From Blautia parvula (GTDB taxonomy: Bacteria; Bacillota; Clostridia; Lachnospirales; Lachnospiraceae), in contig NZ_CP084061.1 in NCBI RefSeq assembly GCF_020215665.1, positions 2,574,001 to 2,638,000 of the forward strand: DNA of 64,000 nucleotides. Reading direction: 5' to 3'. Below, in pieces: positions 50,107 through 57,443 of this stretch. The position numbers and the translations under genes were made by a program. The notes below the pieces were generated by a model that was not told where the DNA came from, made no database searches, and was given only the letters and a program-made list of their open reading frames with translations. Every line of letters starts with the position of its first letter. Positions within the stretch are counted from its first letter, which is position 1.

Positions 50107-50967
50107 TTACTCCTCTTTAACTACTGTGTCAGCACCCTGGACAGTCACCCATCCATGTTCCTTGCGGGCCTCCATCTCCATCATTTGAATCAGTTCTGGC
50201 GTAATGCTTTCAGATTTGAGTCTGTTTGCCTCCGCTTCTCCTCTGGCCTTTTCAATTTCAACCGCTGCGGCTGATTCTGCTTTTACTTTATCTGTCTCGG
50301 CCTGTGCTATCGCGGTCTGTTTATCCAGCTCTGCTTTCTCCGCATCCTGCTTTGCCTGTTCTTTTGCCTGCACCTTTTCTTTCAGTGCATCATCTAACTG
50401 CACATCAATGATAAGGGCTGACGCAACATTGATTCCATATTCCGGATCCAATTTCTCATTCAGGTATTCCGTGATCGCTTTGCTCACTTCCGACCTCTTT
50501 GTGCTGTAAATATCCATAACAGAAAACTGCGGCGTGACCTCTTTTATGTAGGCAATGATGGAGTTCTGTACCATACTGTCCACTATGGCGTCCCCGTCCA
50601 TGCCATTAAATTTTTCATATAATCCCGTCACCCTGTCGGGCAGGAAATTATAATTCATAGTTATATTAAGTTTGACCATCCCGCCATCTGCAGGGGCATC
50701 CACGTGCCAGTCAGCATGTTTTTTCTCTCCGTAATCTGACGGATTGTTACTAAGGACCAACTGCTGCTGTGATACCGGATAGTCTTTCACTTTATCGGTC
50801 GGCCCGACAAAATGGAAACCTGGTCCCAGTGTCTTGTCCTTTACTCCGCCCTTCATGGAGTAAACAACCCCCACTTCGCCCTGACCTACGTGGGTCATGG
50901 ACATGACCGTGTATCCTCCGCCGATCAGTGCCGCCGCGATAATAATTCCTACAATCACTTTTTTCAT
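50107..50967 (-). CDS. SPFH/Band 7 (prohibitin-like) membrane protein
   Basis: 286 residues. One N-terminal membrane helix (VIVGIIIAAALIGGGYTVM), an SPFH domain (VGQGEVGVVYSMKGGVKDKTLGPGFHFVGP ... MNYNFLPDRVTGLYEKF), then a long Ala/Glu/Lys coiled coil (ALKEKVQAKEQAKQDAEKAE) and a short tail. SPFH proteins form membrane rings and regulate proteases. Within an early phage operon it might protect or remodel the membrane or influence FtsH-type lysis/lysogeny control. Inference. Confidence 0.88.
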   Translation of the reverse strand: MKKVIVGIIIAAALIGGGYTVMSMTHVGQGEVGVVYSMKGGVKDKTLGPGFHFVGPTDKVKDYPVSQQQLVLSNNPSDYGEKKHADWHVDAPADGGMVKLNITMNYNFLPDRVTGLYEKFNGMDGDAIVDSMVQNSIIAYIKEVTPQFSVMDIYSTKRSEVSKAITEYLNEKLDPEYGINVASALIIDVQLDDALKEKVQAKEQAKQDAEKAELDKQTAIAQAETDKVKAESAAAVEIEKARGEAEANRLKSESITPELIQMMEMEARKEHGWVTVQGADTVVKEE

Positions 50968-51134
50968 TCTGTTTCCTCCTGGATCTCTTTTTTTATTTTT
51001 TCATAAGCCTCTTTCTCTACATCGAATACTTCCTTTTGCCGTTGCATCCGAATGTAAATTTTGTGGCCTATAAACAAGATTAATAATGCTACCAGCCCAA
51101 ATGCGGCTGCGGATAATAAAAATATAACCCACAT
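50964..51134 (-). CDS. 56-residue single-helix membrane protein
   Basis: MWVIFLLSAAAFGLVALLIL membrane start followed by a charged cytoplasmic helix (VFDVEKEAYEKIKKEIQEE). GGAG precedes the ATG at 51134. Its stop overlaps the SPFH start (ATGA), so the two are coupled and may form a complex. Confidence 0.7.
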   Translation of the reverse strand: MWVIFLLSAAAFGLVALLILFIGHKIYIRMQRQKEVFDVEKEAYEKIKKEIQEETE

Positions 51135-51166
51135 GATTCTCTCCTTACTCCGTCAGGTCTTCTGTG

Positions 51167-51226
51167 TTGATTTTCTTTTTGCTCCCACCTATAATGTACT
51201 TACAGGCCCCCGCCAGGGCCGAGTAC
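51167..51226 (+). repeat. Promoter-hairpin module, copy 1
   Basis: TTGATT (51167-51172), 17 bp, TATAAT (51190-51195), then GTACTTACAGGC and a short hairpin (GGCC/GGCC) closing with GAGTAC. Near-identical to copies at 51903-51960 and 52481-52516. It precedes the + strand ORF at 51245. Confidence 0.75.
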
Positions 51227-51244
51227 GAAAGAAAGAAGATTAGC

Positions 51245-51442
51245 ATGTCAAATAACACGCTTTTATCTTTCCCTGCTAATGAAATAGAAGCACTCGCAAT
51301 GCTTTATGTTCAACAGCAGGACATTTCAGGACTTTCTCCTGAAGAACTTCTTGACATTTACCAAAAGGCTTATGACAAAATAAAGACATATCACAGAGAA
51401 ACATGCCAAGAACGTCACCATCTTGGTTGGTCTATTGAATAA
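51245..51442 (+). CDS. Small + strand protein A
   Basis: 65 residues from the ATG at 51245. FPANEIEALAMLYVQQQDISG and SPEELLDIYQKAYDKIKTYH; helical, acidic. Similar in pattern to protein C (52520), notably the KAYxKI segment. The last 117 bp overlap the convergent minus-strand membrane protein gene. The RBS is weak. Follows module copy 1. Confidence 0.6.
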   Translation: MSNNTLLSFPANEIEALAMLYVQQQDISGLSPEELLDIYQKAYDKIKTYHRETCQERHHLGWSIE

Positions 51443-51577
51443 TTTATAGATTTCAACCATTGCAGTGGTTAATGGTGCCAAGCTACTCTCCACTGCCGTT
51501 TGTGACACCTCTGCTAACAGCTCCAACTGTTTGCGGAGGATTTCTTCATCCGTCATACCGTGAATCGGCTCTTCCAT
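51326..51577 (-). CDS. Early membrane protein
   Basis: 83 residues. MTDEEILRKQLELLAEVSQTAV helix, then a C-terminal membrane segment (MVTFLACFSVICLYFVISLLV) and a basic end. Typical small early phage membrane protein. Overlaps protein A tail to tail. Confidence 0.65.
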   Translation of the reverse strand: MEEPIHGMTDEEILRKQLELLAEVSQTAVESSLAPLTTAMVEIYKLFNRPTKMVTFLACFSVICLYFVISLLVNVKKFFRRKS

Positions 51578-51578
51578 T

Positions 51579-51884
51579 TCACATCACCTCCGTAGCATAA
51601 AAACCTAATGCCTTTGCTATCTCCTTGGGATCATACTCTGGCGCATGTTTCCTTGCGTTTTTATCGCCCAGCATCTTGCGATATTTCCAGTAGTCTGTAA
51701 ATGCCATGTAATTCACCCTTTTCAGGGGGCCTTCGCCCATTACAGCAAATTCTCCGTATCTTTCCCTGTTTGCTTCGATTTCTTTCATATATTTTCTTGC
51801 GGTACGGTCGCTGATATGGAACTGTTCACAGATTCCCTTTACATTCATTACTGGATTTCCATACATCTGTTTGATAATGGTCAT
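51579..51884 (-). CDS. HTH DNA-binding early protein
   Basis: 101 residues from the ATG at 51884. NVKGICEQFHISDRTARKYMKEIEANRERYG is a helix-turn-helix. C-terminus YKALGF-type: KEIAKALGFYATEV. Could be an excisionase or early regulator. It is the first of the uninterrupted early minus-strand genes below module 2. Confidence 0.68.
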   Translation of the reverse strand: MTIIKQMYGNPVMNVKGICEQFHISDRTARKYMKEIEANRERYGEFAVMGEGPLKRVNYMAFTDYWKYRKMLGDKNARKHAPEYDPKEIAKALGFYATEVM

Positions 51885-51902
51885 ACTGCTTCCCACCTCC
51901 TC

Positions 51903-51960
51903 TTGTTTTATTAGTTTCTCCTGTCTATAATGTACTTACAGGCGTTGCAGCGCCGAGTAC
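51903..51960 (+). repeat. Promoter-hairpin module, copy 2
   Basis: TTGTTT (51903-51908), 17 bp, TATAAT (51926-51931), then GTACTTACAGGCG, loop, CGCCGAGTAC. Compared with copy 1 the stem changes from GGCC/GGCC to GGCG/CGCC, a compensating change that supports a real hairpin. Confidence 0.75.
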
Positions 51961-51981
51961 AGAAGAAAGGAGGGTACATAA

Positions 51982-52137
51982 ATGCCTGATAAAATTTATC
52001 GAATAAGAGAAATACGGGACGATCAAAGCGGTGAGTCCCAAGTTAATGCTCTTCTCGAAAAAAGCTGGGTATTCATATCAGCTTGTCAAGTTGGTACTCC
52101 TGAGGCAATGGATATTGTCTATATCGTCGGGCCTTAG
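51982..52137 (+). CDS. Small + strand protein B
   Basis: 51 residues with AAAGGAGG 7 bp before the ATG at 51982. IREIRDDQSGESQVNALLEKSWV and EAMDIVYIVGP: the LLEKxW pattern and hydrophobic end resemble small one-domain phage proteins of about 50-60 residues. Follows module copy 2. No gene overlaps it on the minus strand. Confidence 0.6.
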   Translation: MPDKIYRIREIRDDQSGESQVNALLEKSWVFISACQVGTPEAMDIVYIVGP

Positions 52138-52193
52138 AAGAAGTGTATACAGCTACTTGCCAAGAGGAATCTGCATTATCACATTTTTTTGGG

Positions 52194-52442
52194 TCAAAAT
52201 TTCCAGGAATCTGATAATGCCTTGTATCGGAGTGCTTTGTCTGCTTGATAAAGCACTTCATTCATCTGTAAATAACTCATTTTGCTTTTTATTAGCAGTT
52301 CGCATATTTTCTCCGCTATATCTGATCCTTCAAGATCATAATCCACAGGTGTTTCGTTGGCCTTAACTATTTCATAAGGTTCTTGCATAATCTTCTCTTT
52401 TTCGTGATTTCTGTTCTGTAGTGCTGTTTGAATATTGTTCAT
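52194..52442 (-). CDS. Small early regulator-region protein
   Basis: 82 residues from the ATG at 52442 (GGAGG 8 bp upstream). YEIVKANETPVDYDLEGSDIAEKICELLIKSKMSYLQMNEVLYQADKALR; helical, perhaps a DNA-binding or accessory protein. Same type of short protein is frequent next to phage cro genes. Confidence 0.65.
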   Translation of the reverse strand: MNNIQTALQNRNHEKEKIMQEPYEIVKANETPVDYDLEGSDIAEKICELLIKSKMSYLQMNEVLYQADKALRYKALSDSWKF

Positions 52443-52480
52443 TTCTCTCACCTCCTTCTTTCCCCCATTGACACAATTCT

Positions 52481-52516
52481 TATATTGTTCTTACAGGCCC
52501 CCGCCAGGGCCGAGTA
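52481..52516 (+). repeat. Promoter-hairpin module, copy 3
   Basis: TATATTGTTCTTACAGGC and a hairpin closing with GCCGAGTA; the hairpin part is identical to copy 1. The 17-bp-spaced -35 box is not kept; a TTGACA lies nearer (52468-52473). Four bases after it starts protein C. Confidence 0.7.
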
Positions 52517-52519
52517 AAT

Positions 52520-52717
52520 ATGGAGGGAGAATTTTACTCGGATAAAAACAAATTGGTTTATGACTTATCTCTTATATGTGTCAATCAATGTCTGCAAGAT
52601 ATTCAGCCCGCTTCAATGGACGAAGCATGTAAAAATTCCATTGACGCCTTTGAAAAAGCTTATTCTAAAATAAGTGCTTTAATCGAACCAGTCGTTGAAA
52701 GACTCAACACAAAATAG
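52520..52717 (+). CDS. Small + strand protein C
   Basis: 65 residues. LVYDLSLICVNQCLQDIQ and DEACKNSIDAFEKAYSKISALIE; related in pattern to protein A. The ATG comes directly after module copy 3 with no clear RBS between, so translation may depend on the hairpin or be near-leaderless. The last 39 bp overlap a minus-strand gene. Confidence 0.55.
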   Translation: MEGEFYSDKNKLVYDLSLICVNQCLQDIQPASMDEACKNSIDAFEKAYSKISALIEPVVERLNTK

Positions 52718-52849
52718 TGTTATTTTTTCATTACTTGCAATTGCTTTGACAAGGTCACAAATATCATTTAAATCCTTTACAGTTATTCCTTGCGATGAAA
52801 GTTCTTTTACAATTTTCTTCGCGAGGAATACCTTGTCTCTACGTTCCAT
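52679..52849 (-). CDS. 56-residue early protein
   Basis: Begins MERRDKVFLAKKIVKELSSQ, then GITVKDLNDICDLVKAIASN and an end with CVESFNDWFD. GAGAGG 6 bp before the ATG at 52849. Helical; perhaps a small regulator. Overlaps protein C tail to tail. Confidence 0.6.
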   Translation of the reverse strand: MERRDKVFLAKKIVKELSSQGITVKDLNDICDLVKAIASNEKITLFCVESFNDWFD

Positions 52850-52910
52850 ACCTTACCTCTCTTCCTTTTTGCCGGCTCACAACAATTAACCTTATGGTAG
52901 GGGGTGCTTG

Positions 52911-53090
52911 TCATCCCCTATTCCTTAATTCATGGAGTATCTCATGCAGCAAAGCAGTCTGGTACTTGATTTCTTTTCCGATTAAAGAATCTGGGTTTAT
53001 ATATACCTGTTTCTTTTCCTTCTTCCTTGATTCTTCTACTTCTTTTAACTCATTTTTTTTGAACTCAGAAATTTCCCTTTCAATATCCAT
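52911..53090 (-). CDS. Small basic early protein
   Basis: 59 residues from the ATG at 53090 (AAGGA upstream). MDIEREISEFKKNELKEVEE and YINPDSLIGKEIKYQTALLHEIL. Charged helix then a helical end. Directly after the cro-like gene. Confidence 0.6.
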   Translation of the reverse strand: MDIEREISEFKKNELKEVEESRKKEKKQVYINPDSLIGKEIKYQTALLHEILHELRNRG

Positions 53091-53106
53091 TGTATTTTTC
53101 CTTTCA

Positions 53107-53331
53107 TTATGCCGTTTCCGTTTTCTTTTCAATTCCATATAATTCATTTGGTTCAACTTCTAAAGCGTTTGCAATTCTTATAACATCTAAATCTGTAATA
53201 ATTTTTCTGCCATTTAGCATATTGCTGAACACTTTTCCGTCATAATCTGCCTTCTTTGCTATAGCTCCCTGCTTTAGACACTTCTGCTCAATAATTTTCT
53301 TTGCATTTTCTGCAACAATTGACCTAACCAA
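53107..53331 (-). CDS. Cro-like XRE-family repressor
   Basis: 74 residues from a TTG at 53331, 7 bp after GGAGG. HTH: QGAIAKKADYDGKVFSNMLNGRKIITDLDVIRIANALEV. It faces the cI gene and starts the early minus-strand transcript, as Cro does. It would repress PcI to commit to lytic growth. Confidence 0.85.
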   Translation of the reverse strand: MVRSIVAENAKKIIEQKCLKQGAIAKKADYDGKVFSNMLNGRKIITDLDVIRIANALEVEPNELYGIEKKTETA

Positions 53332-53379
53332 ATAACCACCTCCCATATTTTTTGTATAAGATTCTTGTACTTCATTTGT

Positions 53380-53465
53380 ATTATATTATCCTTTTCTTGA
53401 ACTGTCAATATGCTTTCTCAATTTTCTTATACTTTTTATTGACAGTTCAAGAAACTGGGAGTATT
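53380..53465. promoter_or_regulatory. Divergent cro/cI promoters with two operators
   Basis: An 18-bp perfect inverted pair, 53393-53410 and 53437-53454, each containing the dyad TTGA-N4-TCAA. Each copy also holds a TTGACA -35 box. Minus: TTGACA (53408-53403), 17 bp, TATAAT (53385-53380) for cro. Plus: TTGACA (53439-53444), 17 bp, TATTCT (53462-53467) for cI. A repressor on either site blocks the overlapping promoter. Confidence 0.85.
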
Positions 53466-53490
53466 CTATGATTATAGAGGAGGTGTAATT

Positions 53491-54243
53491 GTGGGAATAG
53501 GAAAAAGAATCAAGGAGGCCCGTAACGCCCTTAATATGACACAAGAAGAACTTGCAAAACTTCTTGGCGTTACTAAAGGTGCTGTAGCTAACTATGAAAA
53601 TGAAACGAGCCATCCTAAAGAGCCAGTTATGTATAAAATGTTTGAAGCTTTACAGGTTGATGCAAATTATCTATTTCAAGATGTTGTCAATATACCAAAA
53701 AAAAATAATGACGTTACTATTTCAGAATATGAACATATAGAAAAGTATCGTTACCTAGATACAAATGGGCAGGAATTAATCGACCTTATACTTAACAGGG
53801 AATTTAATCGCACAAAAATATTAAAAGAAAAAGAAGAACAGCTTGCAGAACTTAATAAAGCAACATTGCCTAGATACGTTGTAACTTATTATCAGCGTAT
53901 GGCCTCTGCTGGAAAAGGAATGTTTTTATTTGATGATATACCAACGGACCTTATTGAAGTTCCCGACACGCCAGTAGCTCACATGGCTGATTTTGTTATC
54001 GAGGTAATCGGTGATAGTATGGAACCCACATATCATGATGGAGATAAAGTATTTGTGAAAAAACTTGATGAAATGCCTAACGGTAATATTGGCATTTTCA
54101 TAAAAGGCAATGATTGCTTTATCAAAGAATTGGGAGTTGACCGCTTAATATCTCATAATAAGGATTATCCAGATATACCAGCCAGTGAAGATATTCGGCT
54201 TGTTGGAAAAGTTTTAGGAAGGGTGGATGAATTTGACTTATAA
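53491..54243 (+). CDS. CI-type repressor (XRE HTH plus S24 LexA-like protease)
   Basis: 250 residues from a GTG, 7 bp after GGAGG. HTH at 4-60 (MTQEELAKLLGVTKGAVANYE). Linker helix ~100-125. C-terminal S24 domain: cleavage site Ala140-Gly141 in ASAGKG, catalytic Ser176 in GDSMEP, and Lys212 in FIKELG. RecA-stimulated self-cleavage on DNA damage would induce the prophage. Confidence 0.92.
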   Translation: MGIGKRIKEARNALNMTQEELAKLLGVTKGAVANYENETSHPKEPVMYKMFEALQVDANYLFQDVVNIPKKNNDVTISEYEHIEKYRYLDTNGQELIDLILNREFNRTKILKEKEEQLAELNKATLPRYVVTYYQRMASAGKGMFLFDDIPTDLIEVPDTPVAHMADFVIEVIGDSMEPTYHDGDKVFVKKLDEMPNGNIGIFIKGNDCFIKELGVDRLISHNKDYPDIPASEDIRLVGKVLGRVDEFDL

Positions 54244-54544
54244 AGAATTTTTAGAATATCTCGAAAACGATTTTGATGGTTATGAGATTTTTATGGAAAA
54301 GGCTACTGAATATCAACAAAATAAGAATCAAAAAAGGCCATCAAAAAGCCGTTGGAATCCCGGTAAAGTCGAAAAGGCCACAAATGAAATGTGGAAGAAA
54401 GCCATGCAACCTTTATATGATAATTTAAAGCGCGAGGTCAAATCTGCTATATCATATAAATGGATAGAATACATTGAACAACATGAAGTTCTGGAAGGGC
54501 TACGTGATGCAATGGCAGACCTCAATTTTGATGAAGCAAGTTGA
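54227..54544 (+). CDS. Lysogeny-module hypothetical protein
   Basis: 105 residues, helical and basic in the middle (KNQKRPSKSRWNPGK), with YKEFLEYLENDFDGYEIFMEKA at the start. Overlaps cI by 17 bp, so it is expressed in the lysogen. Unknown; candidate immunity accessory. Confidence 0.65.
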   Translation: MNLTYKEFLEYLENDFDGYEIFMEKATEYQQNKNQKRPSKSRWNPGKVEKATNEMWKKAMQPLYDNLKREVKSAISYKWIEYIEQHEVLEGLRDAMADLNFDEAS

Positions 54545-54567
54545 TTTCAAGTAAATAAAAGGAAAAG

Positions 54568-55455
54568 GTGATTACATTGGCAAAAGCAAAAAATATGGTA
54601 ATCGCAGGTGATTATATTAATAACCCTGTAATAATCACCACAGGGATACCACAAATAATAATTAACTTTAAAGGCAAATGTGTAAAATTAGACTACCATA
54701 ATGTTTCAGCATATGAACTCATTACAGATGAACACAGGAAAAGCGCTGCCTCTGGTGTTGCCAGGGGGATTGTTGGAGGAACTCTGCTCGGCCCCGTCGG
54801 TATGCTTGCCGGTGGTTTATCTGCAAAAAGCAAAGGTATATACCAAGTTGCTATAGAATTCAAAAATGGTAAAAAAAGCTTGCTGGAAATTAATGATGAT
54901 ATATACAAGGCTCTGGTAAAATCATGTTTTGCTCCTGCTCATGCAAATCATTCTCACTCCAAAAAGCCTTCAAAAAAGTCTAGCAAACTCCGTAAAATAT
55001 TCCTATTTTTCTCATGGACTTTAGTTGCACTTTTATTATTACTTTTATTTTTTGCATTTAGTTCATCCCCTTCCGAAAAAGATTCTGTTTCTGATGAGTA
55101 TATCGCAGAAATTGATTCCTATAATGCTGCTGTAAACGATACATGGGATAATGTTGTAAATACTTATAAAAGCTATGATTCAGGTGAAATCACTCTTGAT
55201 GATTTAATGAGTTCGATGGGACATTCAAACCAAACTTTTATTATGACCGCCAGCGAAATTGACAAGGCCGAAGAAACAACTTACAGCCGTATGGTTGGGG
55301 AAATTACTGATTTGTACTATGATACAACTATAAATATTATGAACTTTCTTCATGAAGGCGATACGAGTTCTCTAGAAGATTTGGAACATGTCCCTGGGCA
55401 AATCATAGAAAAAAAGTCTGATATTGATCAGGCCCGTGACAAGCTTATTAAATAG
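54568..55455 (+). CDS. Membrane-anchored lysogeny-module protein
   Basis: 295 residues; start GTG at 54568 or TTG 9 bp later. N-terminal ~120 residues: beta-rich domain with a Gly-rich SGVARGIVGGTLLGPVGMLAGG segment. A His/Lys/Ser linker, one membrane helix (~143-165), then an acidic helical external domain. Expressed with cI. Such one-helix lysogeny proteins often exclude other phages; this is inference. Confidence 0.65.
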   Translation: MITLAKAKNMVIAGDYINNPVIITTGIPQIIINFKGKCVKLDYHNVSAYELITDEHRKSAASGVARGIVGGTLLGPVGMLAGGLSAKSKGIYQVAIEFKNGKKSLLEINDDIYKALVKSCFAPAHANHSHSKKPSKKSSKLRKIFLFFSWTLVALLLLLLFFAFSSSPSEKDSVSDEYIAEIDSYNAAVNDTWDNVVNTYKSYDSGEITLDDLMSSMGHSNQTFIMTASEIDKAEETTYSRMVGEITDLYYDTTINIMNFLHEGDTSSLEDLEHVPGQIIEKKSDIDQARDKLIK

Positions 55456-55477
55456 CTAAAGGATCCGAACATACGAT

Positions 55478-55618
55478 GTGTTTTTTATACAAGGAAAATA
55501 TTGAAAAAACTACTAACACTTACGTGACTGAATACAACGACTGCTACATTATCATTAAAATGTACCCAATGCGGTGAGGAATATATTAACGGTGTAACGT
55601 TACAAAAAATCTGTTAAA
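55478..55618 (+). pseudogene. Decayed YgiT/MqsA-type zinc-finger
   Basis: Starts MCFLYKENIEKTTNTYVTEY, then a sequence with CYIIIK, and continues after a frame change as KCTQCGEEYINGV and a stop. The order matches YgiT-type antitoxin zinc fingers (two CxxC pairs). The first pair has lost one Cys (CFLY) and the C-terminal HTH is gone. Confidence 0.5.
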
Positions 55619-55627
55619 GAAAGAATC

Positions 55628-55828
55628 ATGGGAGCAGTTACAATCATGAGCGAAGAAGATGCTCTGAAAATTTTGGAACTGATTCAAGGAACATTCGTTC
55701 TTGCAAATGCTGAAGAGGCTATGCCTGATTCCTCTGAACAGCAGGCACTGGCAAAATTCAAATCCGGAGATTCTGATTATCAGCCTTCTATGACACAAGA
55801 CAATTTGAAGGAAGAGCTCGGTCTGTAA
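55628..55828 (+). CDS. Small acidic protein of the lysogeny region
   Basis: 66 residues from 55628, or 60 from the ATG at 55646. SEEDALKILELIQGTFVLANAEEAMPDSSEQQALAKFKSG. Looks like a small antitoxin-like or regulator-like protein, but no toxin partner is adjacent. Unknown. Confidence 0.5.
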   Translation: MGAVTIMSEEDALKILELIQGTFVLANAEEAMPDSSEQQALAKFKSGDSDYQPSMTQDNLKEELGL

Positions 55829-55890
55829 ATAATGTGCCGTTCTCCGCGAAAAAATAATATAACAGCAAACTATCGAAAGGAGTTCTATAA

Positions 55891-56082
55891 ATGGAAATCG
55901 ACAATAAAGAATTAGAAGAGATGTTAACTTTTTTGAACGCAGCTTGTGACGCCGTCAAGGATTGTCACAAAGCAAAATTCACCTGTCCTATATGCGGCTC
56001 TACTGCTCATGTCGTCAAGTCCCGCTACAACGGACATCGGCATGCAAGTTGTAGCGGCTGTGATGCAAACTTTATCGAATAA
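55891..56082 (+). CDS. Zinc-ribbon protein
   Basis: 63 residues with AAAGGAG before the ATG. CPICGSTAHVVKSRYNGHRHASCSGC is a single zinc ribbon. N-terminal acidic helix ELEEMLTFLNAACDAV. Possibly a partner of the integrase or a small regulator. AT-rich like its neighbours. Confidence 0.65.
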   Translation: MEIDNKELEEMLTFLNAACDAVKDCHKAKFTCPICGSTAHVVKSRYNGHRHASCSGCDANFIE

Positions 56083-56098
56083 CAGTTTCCAACAAAAT

Positions 56099-56138
56099 CA
56101 TGCTACCATTTCGATTAAATTGCCATAATGGTAGCATG
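56099..56138. terminator. 12-bp inverted repeat before the integrase
   Basis: CATGCTACCATT (56099-56110) and AATGGTAGCATG (56127-56138) are perfectly complementary. No T run follows; it may be a terminator or a protein-binding site controlling int. Confidence 0.55.
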
Positions 56139-56325
56139 CAATAATTAAAAGCCGCCCCAGTGTTACCAGCACCAGGACGGCTCATATCTCCGAAGAGATA
56201 CACATATTACATAAGCAATAATATTGTATCATCTCCGGAGCAGCCACGCAAGCGGAACAATTGTTCTTGTTGGCTGTTATTTTTGTGCCCTTTTTCGGCA
56301 ATTACAAAAAGAGAGGATGATATGA

Positions 56326-57438
56326 ATGTGGACAGAAAAACAAAAAAACGGAAAATTCAAGTATGTGGAACAGTACGAAGACTATTTAACCGGCAAACAA
56401 AAACGTGTCTCTGTTACCCTTAATAAGAACACGGCCTCTGCCAGGAAGACAGCTCTGGAGACCTTAACGCACATGATCGAGGAGCGGCAGACTGGACACC
56501 AGAAAGAATCTGACCTTACACTCGGTAATCTGATTGAGAAATACCTGGACTTCCAAAAGCTGTCTGTAAAGAAATCCTCTTACAACTCTACCTATTATCT
56601 GTGTAACTCCATCCTCAATATTTTCGATGGAGATATAATGGTGAGCCGGATAACAGCCAATTTTCTGAAAGAAACTCTGATCAGGACAGGCAAGCCAAAT
56701 AGTTATCTGAACAATATCCGGAGCAGAATAAATGCAATCTTCCGCTGGGGTTATGAGAATGATTACATAGCTGATATTTCTTTCCTGGGGAAATTTAAAC
56801 CCTTCAAGGATACCATGCGCCGCGAAAAGCTGGAGGATAAATTTCTGGAATCGGATGAACTGCAAAAACTCCTATCTGGTTTTAAGAGTAAGAAATGGGA
56901 ACTACTAACTAAGTTCCTGTCTCTATCCGGTCTGAGAATTGGAGAGGCTATTGCCCTAAATACACAAGACATTGACTTTGCCAAGCATGTTATCCACATT
57001 AATAAGAGAATTTTCCCCGCAAAGAAAAGTATAGATGCACCTAAGACGATCTCCTCTAACAGGGATGTGTATATGCAGCCAGAGCTCGAAAAGGCGTGCA
57101 GGGATATTCTACTTTTCACCAAACAAGAAAGTGTGTTCAAGGGTTACCGCACCAAATTGTTTGTCTGCAATACGCATGGTGACTATGTGTCTTACATCGT
57201 CTATAATAATGCCCTCAAACGGACTGCGGAGAGAGTTCTGGGCTTCGAGGTTACGCCTCATGTTCTCAGGCACACTCACGCCTCCCTATTGCTTGCCAAT
57301 GGAATGACCCTTGATGCTATCTCTCGGCGCCTTGGCCATGAGGATAGTGTTATAACAAAACAGATATATTTACATGTTACACAGAAACTAAAAGAGCAGG
57401 AAGAAGAACAAATTAAAAATATCCATATTGTCGGGTGA
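56326..57438 (+). CDS. int: Phage tyrosine integrase
   Basis: 370 residues. N-terminal arm-binding domain (KFKYVEQYEDYLTGKQKRVSV), core-binding domain (~62-165), catalytic domain with Arg204 (LSGLRIGEA), His312 and Arg315 (TPHVLRHTHAS), His338 (RRLGHED) and Tyr348 (KQIYLHV). It recombines attP with attB at the 26-bp core, which lies 148 bp after its stop. It is the last gene before attR. No excisionase is clearly recognised. Confidence 0.95.
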   Translation: MWTEKQKNGKFKYVEQYEDYLTGKQKRVSVTLNKNTASARKTALETLTHMIEERQTGHQKESDLTLGNLIEKYLDFQKLSVKKSSYNSTYYLCNSILNIFDGDIMVSRITANFLKETLIRTGKPNSYLNNIRSRINAIFRWGYENDYIADISFLGKFKPFKDTMRREKLEDKFLESDELQKLLSGFKSKKWELLTKFLSLSGLRIGEAIALNTQDIDFAKHVIHINKRIFPAKKSIDAPKTISSNRDVYMQPELEKACRDILLFTKQESVFKGYRTKLFVCNTHGDYVSYIVYNNALKRTAERVLGFEVTPHVLRHTHASLLLANGMTLDAISRRLGHEDSVITKQIYLHVTQKLKEQEEEQIKNIHIVG

Positions 57439-57443
57439 TTTTT

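Noticed and set aside
51145-51246. 33-residue minus-strand frame beginning MLIFFLSYSALAG
   Set aside because: No ribosome-binding site, and it runs through the + strand promoter-hairpin module, whose conservation is better explained as a signal; the frame is not kept in copy 2.
52695-52889. 64-residue + strand frame
   Set aside because: Opposite to the well-supported 56-residue minus-strand gene with its own RBS; no promoter or RBS of its own.
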